Made by a program: the position numbers and the translations under genes. From Microcaldota archaeon (GTDB lineage Archaea > Micrarchaeota > Micrarchaeia > Norongarragalinales > UBA8480), in NCBI GenBank assembly GCA_030697615.1, contig JAUYPK010000047.1, positions 1 through 10,484 on the forward strand: a DNA stretch of 10,484 nt, in the 5' to 3' direction. This document shows, in pieces, positions 6,543-10,484 of this stretch. The notes under the pieces are model-generated. The model saw only the letters and a program-made list of their open reading frames with translations. It was not told where the DNA came from and did no database searches. Position 1 is the first letter of the stretch, and each line of letters starts with the position of its first letter.

Positions 6543-6959
6543 ATGGATGTAACGCGTTTAAAGCGATTCAAGGACAAGCTAGGTTTGATTGAAAATAGGG
6601 CGGCTAATATATCCGAGTGGAAAGAAAGTTTTCTCTCTGACGAAAAGTCAAAGTTAGCTTGCTATAAGGCTTTTCAAGAGATTGTCGAAGCGTCTACTGA
6701 TATTCTAGCAATGGCTTTGAAAGAACATAAAGTTCTTCCCAAGGATGACTATTTGAATATTGATTTATCAGTAGAAAAAGGGGTAATCAGCAAGAAACTA
6801 AGCGGTGTATTAATAGAAGCTAATGGTCTGCGTAACCGCGTTGTTCACGAGTATAATGGCGGGCTCAATTCACAAACTGCCTATGATTCAATGCTCTCCC
6901 TGTTGCCGCAGTTTGAGCAGTTTATACTTGAGGTGGAAAAATGGCTGGAAAAGCATTGA
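6543..6959 (+). CDS. hepT: HepT-like HEPN-domain RNase toxin
   Basis: The protein is a 138-residue all-helical HEPN (DUF86/HepT) member. The active-site signature R-x4-H-x-Y is present as RNRVVHEY (Arg97, His102, Tyr104). In this family Arg/His cut RNA and the Tyr is the residue that the partner MNT enzyme blocks with AMP. Preceding helices carry the usual YKAFQEIVEASTDILAMAL pattern, and ILAMALKEH is followed by a variable loop. The gene overlaps the next one by 19 bases, a common arrangement for HepT-MntA pairs. A TATA box 29 bases upstream suggests leaderless expression. Toxicity is inferred from family membership. Confidence 0.9.
   Translation: MDVTRLKRFKDKLGLIENRAANISEWKESFLSDEKSKLACYKAFQEIVEASTDILAMALKEHKVLPKDDYLNIDLSVEKGVISKKLSGVLIEANGLRNRVVHEYNGGLNSQTAYDSMLSLLPQFEQFILEVEKWLEKH
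6930..6936 (+). promoter_or_regulatory. Shine-Dalgarno of mntA inside hepT
   Basis: GAGGTGG, a strong match to the archaeal 16S 3' end, lies four bases before ATG 6941 and within the hepT reading frame. It allows independent antitoxin translation from the shared mRNA. Confidence 0.7.
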
Positions 6960-7354
6960 TTGAACTACTGCGCAAAGATTTCAGCTTCTTGAAAAAGAAA
7001 GGGGTTTTAGCTGTGCTTTTGTTCGGGTCCAGCGCAACAGGCGACAAAGGAGCAAGGGACGCGGATATTTGTATAGTTGCCCCCAAAGTGAACCCGTCGA
7101 AAATTCTTTCTTTAGTTTTTCGTCGCGTTGATGTAGTTGGCAAAAAGTATGACGTGTATTGCTTTGAAGAGCTGCCGCTTTATATGAAGTGGGAAGTGAT
7201 TCATAACAATAAAGTAATCTTGGCAAAAAGTGAGCTGGATTTAGGGGAATATTTTTATTATTACCGCAAGCTTTACGCTGACCAAAAGCACCGCATGGAC
7301 ATGTCGCGGGCAGAAGTGTTGGAGTTATTCCACAAGCTGCCACAACCCGCGTAA
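6941..7354 (+). CDS. mntA: MntA-like minimal nucleotidyltransferase antitoxin
   Basis: This minimal nucleotidyltransferase of the pol-beta superfamily has 137 residues. The signature GS-x9-DxD is at Gly29-Ser30 and Asp40-Ala-Asp42 (LLFGSSATGDKGARDADICIV). A third candidate carboxylate is Asp71 in KKYDVYCF. In HepT-MntA (type VII) modules this enzyme transfers AMP from ATP to the toxin's Tyr and so silences it. Here the toxin retains that Tyr, so the pair looks functional. The ATG at 6941 has GAGGTGG four bases upstream and overlaps the hepT end. The C-terminal part (YFYYYRKLYADQKHRMDMS) is the helical segment usual for MNT proteins. Confidence 0.88.
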   Translation: MAGKALIELLRKDFSFLKKKGVLAVLLFGSSATGDKGARDADICIVAPKVNPSKILSLVFRRVDVVGKKYDVYCFEELPLYMKWEVIHNNKVILAKSELDLGEYFYYYRKLYADQKHRMDMSRAEVLELFHKLPQPA

Positions 7355-7391
7355 GTGTTGTTTGGAATGGTATAGTTTGTTTTGAGATAGA

Positions 7392-7399
7392 TTTTAAAG
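7392..7399 (+). promoter_or_regulatory. TATA box of the FHA-protein operon
   Basis: TTTTAAAG is centred about 28 bases before ATG 7424, in the 69-base gap after mntA. This is the leaderless spacing seen elsewhere in the window. Confidence 0.5.
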
Positions 7400-7423
7400 T
7401 GCTTTCTTCCTTATTACATTTCT

Positions 7424-7861
7424 ATGGTTGTTTTTGAACACACGACTTTTATTGGGACAACTGAACTGCGAAGGGAAAAGAAAGACGTTGGACGTAGTCC
7501 GCTTACAATTGGTAGGGGTGAAGATTCCCACGTGAAAATTCACCGTGTTTTGTTAAATGCATTTGCGGGTCATCTTAAGTCAGATAGACGCGTAGATACG
7601 GATGCAGTTGCTGACCGAATTGGTGAAGTTTCGCGCCAGCATGGGGAAGTTATTTTTGATGCAAAGAGCGGTAATTGTATTTATGTACATAAAGGCGGCC
7701 ATCCGTTAACTGCGGTTGTTGGAAATGATGAAACCCTTCTTTCTAAGGGACAAAGTATTGCTTTTTCACCAGAACGAGGTATTAGATTGATATTGCATGG
7801 GCGCGATCTAGATCATAAATCTATAAACCACATTTTGGTTCAAGTGAAAAAAGTTGGGTGA
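7424..7861 (+). CDS. FHA-domain protein (phosphothreonine-binding type)
   Basis: FHA domains bind phosphothreonine peptides. The key pattern is visible: LTIGRGEDSHVKI (Gly30-Arg31) and VSRQHGEVIFDAKSG (Ser70-Arg-Gln-His73), followed by strands ending LLSKGQSIAFSPERGIRLILH. The 145-residue protein is little more than the one domain. Between the GR strand and the SRQH turn there are about 25 extra residues (NAFAGHLKSDRRVDTDAVADRIGE) compared with a compact FHA core. The usual GS-x-NGT loop is reduced to GNCIYV. The stop overlaps the ribosome site of the next gene, so it is probably made together with the exported paralog. No kinase gene is seen nearby. Confidence 0.75.
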   Translation: MVVFEHTTFIGTTELRREKKDVGRSPLTIGRGEDSHVKIHRVLLNAFAGHLKSDRRVDTDAVADRIGEVSRQHGEVIFDAKSGNCIYVHKGGHPLTAVVGNDETLLSKGQSIAFSPERGIRLILHGRDLDHKSINHILVQVKKVG

Positions 7862-7863
7862 TG
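7857..7863 (+). promoter_or_regulatory. Shine-Dalgarno of exported paralog 2
   Basis: GGTGATG overlaps the stop of the FHA gene and lies seven bases before ATG 7871. It indicates that the two genes share one mRNA. Confidence 0.65.
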
Positions 7864-7870
7864 ATTAAAA

Positions 7871-8746
7871 ATGAAAAAACAGTTTGATTTGCGTTTGTTT
7901 GTTGCGTTGGTTTTAGTTGGCGCTTTGGTTGTTTTTGCAACTCCGTCATTAGCTGGACACGCTGTAAAAATGTCTTTTCAAGCGTCGCAGCAAACTCAAC
8001 CTTTTGACGCTTCTACTAGCCAGACTACCTATCTCTATCCAATAACTCCTCAGGCGTATGTTAGCGTAACCAACCCTAATAATGCATTTTTGAATAACAG
8101 TGATAACTTTGCAATTATCGGTGGAGTACTAAATTCGACTTATAATGCTAATCCGGGATACATTAGCTATGGCTGTCCAGTTGGGAATAACTTTTCAAGA
8201 GACCCTCGACCCCCAGAATCTTGGAGGATGGAAACTGAACTTTGGGATGTATATGGTCTTTTTTCTGAAACTGAAGAAGCTCGAACTGGAATAATGCCTA
8301 GTAATTGGTGCCATTTTAATAGCAATTCATCTCTTGACCCGTCATTTTTAAGATATGCTAATTTCACTGGGTGGTTCCGTACATTGAACGCGTATACTGC
8401 AGGCACGCTTGCTATTACCAGCCCGATTAACATCACTAGCGTTCAAGTGAATTCTTCAGAGTTGAACTTTAATTGTGCTGGAAGAGAATGTAATAGATCC
8501 GCTAAAGTCGTAGTTTTTGTCAATGTGCGGTGTATTGGAACTAGTGCTTATCGGTGGCGTTACCTTGGCCAATGTTCTGTTGGGAACAATGCACAAAGAA
8601 GAGTTTGCACAAAGTCCTTAGGACGAGAAAGTTGTTCCAGTGGACTGTGGCAAGTTGCAGATCTGATTATAGCGCAGCCTCTTGTAAATAGAGGAAATCC
8701 AGATCCGGCAGTTCACTGGATTAGGTTAGTACAGAACAACGGCTAA
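7871..8746 (+). CDS. Exported cysteine-rich protein, paralog 2
   Basis: The family is not recognised; it is a longer relative (291 residues) of the protein at 5037-5744. Residues about 8-28 (LRLFVALVLVGALVVFATPSLAG) form a signal peptide with a plausible cut after ...PSLA. The rest is extracellular-like, with eight N-x-S/T sequons. All six cysteines of paralog 1 have counterparts: YGCPVG, NWCHF, VRCIGTSAYRWRYLGQC, RRVCTKS and SCSSGLWQ. An extra pair (NCAGREC) is unique to this copy. Shared C-terminal pattern: RCIxTSxYxWxYLGxC ... C ... CxSGxWQ ... WIRxxQ. An insertion of about 35 residues near 105-140 accounts for much of the added length. A surface role is inferred. Confidence 0.85.
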   Translation: MKKQFDLRLFVALVLVGALVVFATPSLAGHAVKMSFQASQQTQPFDASTSQTTYLYPITPQAYVSVTNPNNAFLNNSDNFAIIGGVLNSTYNANPGYISYGCPVGNNFSRDPRPPESWRMETELWDVYGLFSETEEARTGIMPSNWCHFNSNSSLDPSFLRYANFTGWFRTLNAYTAGTLAITSPINITSVQVNSSELNFNCAGRECNRSAKVVVFVNVRCIGTSAYRWRYLGQCSVGNNAQRRVCTKSLGRESCSSGLWQVADLIIAQPLVNRGNPDPAVHWIRLVQNNG

Positions 8747-8760
8747 AGCGTATTGCGAGC

Positions 8761-8768
8761 TTTAAATA
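8761..8768 (+). promoter_or_regulatory. TATA box of the small basic protein gene
   Basis: TTTAAATA is centred about 27 bases before ATG 8791. This is a clean leaderless-type promoter in a 44-base gap. Confidence 0.6.
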
Positions 8769-8790
8769 CTTATTTTGTTTTTCTATTTAC

Positions 8791-9078
8791 ATGGCTAAAA
8801 AACCAAAGAAAAAAATAGTTAGAAAACTCCTTGCGGTTCCAGCTGCAATTCACGCGGCTAAGAAAAGAAAGTGCATTGACATTGCGATTCCGGCTAATAA
8901 GTTATGGGAGTGCAAAGTTGGAACGCATAAAGTGGCTTTTATCAAGGGACGCCGCAACCTTCCATTAGGCATCATAGCTAAAAAGAAGAAACGCGGACAA
9001 CATGAAGTGCTGTTAACAGTTAGGCCGTTTGACTCAAGTGAACACGAGCACGTGATTAGCCACGTTTGTGCACTTTAA
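8791..9078 (+). CDS. Small basic protein of unknown function
   Basis: Not recognised. It has 95 residues. The first 28 are strongly basic (MAKKPKKKIVRK ... HAAKKRKC). The remainder alternates in a beta-like manner (LWECKVGTHKVAFIKGRRNLPLGIIAKKKKRGQHEVLLTVRPF). The end is His-rich (EHEHVISHVCAL) with three Cys overall. No membrane segment. The clear promoter and good spacing make it a real gene. The charge would suit nucleic-acid binding, but no known fold signature is visible. Confidence 0.75.
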   Translation: MAKKPKKKIVRKLLAVPAAIHAAKKRKCIDIAIPANKLWECKVGTHKVAFIKGRRNLPLGIIAKKKKRGQHEVLLTVRPFDSSEHEHVISHVCAL

Positions 9079-9084
9079 GCTGTT

Positions 9085-9114
9085 TTACTTATTCACTTCT
9101 GTTTTCACAGCTTT
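9085..9114 (-). repeat. Copy of the 3' end of the 9867 gene (distal repeat)
   Basis: 28 of 30 bases match 9867-9896 in the same orientation. On minus it reads AAA GCT GTG AAA ACA, then GAA GTG AAT AAG TAA, that is KAVKTEVNK and a stop. It lies five bases after the stop of the GNAT gene. Its partner is the true C-terminus (KAVKTEANK, stop) of the coiled-coil gene, so the two copies bracket the GNAT module. Confidence 0.8.
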
Positions 9115-9119
9115 CTACT

Positions 9120-9647
9120 TTAGCCGAGTTTTATGTAGTCAATTAAGTCAAAGCGCATGCTTAATCCTGATTTTCTTTTTTTAGCAAGGTTCTGTACAAA
9201 GCCTAGTTTTTTGTAAAATTCAATTGCCTGCTCATAAGCGTCTACTGTTACGAATCGGCATCCAATTTCTTTTACTATGACCCCTGCAATTTTTCCCATT
9301 GCTGCTTTGACAAGAAAAGTTCCAACGCCTTGATTTACAAAACTCTTGTTAACTCCTAGCCTTGCAATTTTAACTGCGGGGTATTCACCAAGCCTTTGCT
9401 TTGGCTCTGCTAAGTTATCTTTTTCTTCTAATTCTAATCTAATGGCGTCGGATGATAAGCTGAAATATCCAATAACTTGATTTTTGTATAGGCATAGGTA
9501 AGTGACGGCTAAGCTACTAGTTTGGTACGTTAGTGCATCTTCTTTTAGAAAAGAGTTAAGGTCAGAGTCGTTGCAGTCAAAGGCAGAAAGGTCAAATCCA
9601 CTGGATAATTTAACGAGATCTAGTTCATCAGTTGGAATTTTGTCCAT
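9120..9647 (-). CDS. GNAT acetyltransferase, TacT/AtaT-like toxin candidate
   Basis: The 175-residue GNAT-fold protein opens with LSSGFDLSAFDCNDSDLNSFLKEDA. This is the FDCG...LNxWL-type start shared by TacT/AtaT toxins, which acetylate aminoacyl-tRNA. The acetyl-CoA motif is ARLGVNKSFVNQGVGTFLV (pyrophosphate loop about 104-109). The end has CRFVTVDAYEQAIEFYKKLGF, with Tyr145 where these toxins have the catalytic Tyr. ATG 9647 is seven bases after the stop of the small upstream gene, with GTGATC just before it. Location in a two-gene unit supports a toxin-antitoxin role. A housekeeping acetyltransferase cannot be excluded. Confidence 0.85.
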   Translation of the reverse strand: MDKIPTDELDLVKLSSGFDLSAFDCNDSDLNSFLKEDALTYQTSSLAVTYLCLYKNQVIGYFSLSSDAIRLELEEKDNLAEPKQRLGEYPAVKIARLGVNKSFVNQGVGTFLVKAAMGKIAGVIVKEIGCRFVTVDAYEQAIEFYKKLGFVQNLAKKRKSGLSMRFDLIDYIKLG

Positions 9648-9654
9648 CGGATCA

Positions 9655-9807
9655 CTAGAATGGCTTTTTTTGGTAGAGTGATATACACTCTTTTACGAAC
9701 TCAGATTTCTTTACACTTGGGTTTGCTTCTGCGTTTTGAAGCTCTTCGTAGAAACGTTTTGCATCTTCACCTTTCAAAATTGGGGTTGGTTCAATTGGCT
9801 TTGCCAT
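9655..9807 (-). CDS. Small antitoxin-like protein (50 aa), partner of the GNAT gene
   Basis: From ATG 9807 to TAG 9655 the frame encodes 50 residues: start MAKPIEPTPILKGEDAKRFY, then EELQNAEANPSVKKSEFVKE and CISLYQKKPF. The PTPxLxGxDAxxF pattern recalls short archaeal antitoxin-like proteins found beside toxins, as I remember them. A strong TATA box at 9831-9842 is about 28 bases upstream, and the GNAT gene follows after seven bases. The short charged helical protein has no membrane part. The antitoxin role is inferred from position and size. Confidence 0.75.
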   Translation of the reverse strand: MAKPIEPTPILKGEDAKRFYEELQNAEANPSVKKSEFVKECISLYQKKPF

Positions 9808-9830
9808 AGCAATCACTAGAACTGTCTTTG

Positions 9831-9842
9831 TATATATTTAAC
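9831..9842 (-). promoter_or_regulatory. TATA box of the antitoxin-GNAT pair
   Basis: On minus the word GTTAAATATATA is centred about 28 bases before ATG 9807. It is one of the best TATA matches in the window and shows that the module has its own promoter. Confidence 0.65.
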
Positions 9843-9866
9843 TTGTGGTGCCTTTTTCTCCGCGGC

Positions 9867-9896
9867 TTACTTATTAGCTTCTGTTTTCACAGCTTT
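9867..9896 (-). repeat. Proximal repeat: C-terminal codons of the coiled-coil gene
   Basis: This is the 30-base partner of 9085-9114, differing at two adjacent positions only (GCT versus GTG codon). Here it encodes KAVKTEANK and the real stop. The interval between equivalent ends of the two copies is 782 bases and contains just the antitoxin-like gene, its promoter and the GNAT gene. Confidence 0.8.
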
Positions 9897-10484
9897 TCTT
9901 GCTGCTGTGCGTGCGGCTTTGCGCACTTTTGGCTTTACTGTTTTCATCACTTTCTTAGCAGCCGCGTTTGCCATTGTAGTCGTGACCTTTTCGCGCGTCA
10001 TTTTACCACGTGTGCCTACAAGTACGTCGTTCACTAGTTTAGCGCGTAGTTTCTTGTCATTCATCACTGAGTTTACAAGCGAAGTTCTTACTTTGGTGCT
10101 TGTGCTTGCGGTGCGGATTGCTTTGTCAAGTTTGCCTTTGTTTTTTCCGCTTAGGAGCTTTTTCAACACTGCGTCAAGCGTTTTCTTTGCAGTTAGTTGC
10201 TTTTTGACACTTGCAATGGTTTTCTTTTCCCACTTTTTTACATTTGAAACCGCATCTGCCTCATGTTCCCGGATGCGTTCAATTGCTCCTTCTTCTTTGT
10301 GTAAGTTTTGTTCAATTGACTGTATTTCTTTTCTTATTGTTTCCAGTTTGTCAGCGAATTCAATGAACCTGCGCACTGTTTCCCGGTGTAGGTTCTGAGA
10401 GTCGCTTTGAGTCAAGTCTTGTTTTGCGCGTAGTTCGTTCAAGTCTTTTGAAATTAGGTTATCTTCGCTTTCCATCAAAGCCAA
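9867..10484 (-). CDS. Coiled-coil protein with Lys/Ala-rich basic tail (5' end at window edge)
   Basis: Not recognised. The frame is open to the window edge. A TTG sits at the edge and the first ATG is at 10475 (MESEDNLISKDLNEL), so the true start may lie outside. Residues about 30-115 are a charged coiled coil (FADKLETIRKEIQSIEQNLHKEEGAIERI). A helical middle follows. The end is strongly basic (KVMKTVKPKVRKAARTAARKAVKTEANK), like histone-H1 or nucleoid-protein tails. DNA binding is a guess from charge. Its last 30 bases are the proximal copy of the direct repeat that brackets the GNAT module. Confidence 0.75.
   Translation of the reverse strand: MALMESEDNLISKDLNELRAKQDLTQSDSQNLHRETVRRFIEFADKLETIRKEIQSIEQNLHKEEGAIERIREHEADAVSNVKKWEKKTIASVKKQLTAKKTLDAVLKKLLSGKNKGKLDKAIRTASTSTKVRTSLVNSVMNDKKLRAKLVNDVLVGTRGKMTREKVTTTMANAAAKKVMKTVKPKVRKAARTAARKAVKTEANK

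Noticed and set aside
6981..7343. Minus-strand open frame opposite mntA
   Set aside because: Antisense shadow of a gene with clear catalytic motifs; no recognisable domain.
8167..8436. Minus-strand open frame opposite exported paralog 2
   Set aside because: Antisense shadow; the plus-strand gene is supported by its paralog and signal peptide.
1..10484. tRNA, rRNA, CRISPR array or transposase gene
   Set aside because: No T-arm/D-arm pair, no regularly spaced repeats and no transposase or integrase motif were seen on either strand.

Overview
The window looks archaeal. It carries six subunits of an A-type (V/A-type) ATP synthase in the usual archaeal order. Several genes have a TATA-like box about 26-29 bases before the start codon (leaderless promoters), and internal operon genes have GGTGAT/GAGGTG ribosome sites. 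The DNA is AT-rich. A lineage cannot be fixed from this window; a small-genome or DPANN-like archaeon is a guess only.

Left third (1-4911, minus strand): atpH-atpI-atpK-atpE-atpC-atpF, transcribed leftward. atpA, atpB and atpD are expected beyond position 1. Two details stand out. The N-terminus of atpC lies out of frame with the rest of the gene, so there is an apparent single-base frameshift near 1478-1484. A very A-rich leader of about 170 bases precedes atpK, and a small GAAA hairpin sits between its ribosome site and start codon.

Middle (5037-8746, plus strand): two paralogous exported proteins that share a six-cysteine framework and are rich in N-glycosylation sequons. They bracket a divergent RibC/lumazine-synthase-like protein, a HepT-MntA (HEPN/MNT) toxin-antitoxin pair, and an FHA-domain protein that probably forms an operon with the second exported protein. 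Between the first exported protein and the RibC-like gene, 5745-5962 holds a strongly structured segment. It is a candidate small RNA, structured leader or small MITE-like element.

Right end (8791-10484): a small basic unknown protein on plus, then on minus a second toxin-antitoxin module. This is a 50-residue antitoxin-like protein, too short for many gene callers, followed by a TacT-like GNAT acetyltransferase. The module sits directly after the 3' end of a coiled-coil/basic-tail gene, and the last 30 bases of that gene, including its stop, are repeated just beyond the module. This looks like cargo inserted at a gene end that duplicated the target. The region right of the ATPase operon therefore reads as accessory DNA (two toxin-antitoxin systems and surface proteins) next to a housekeeping operon.
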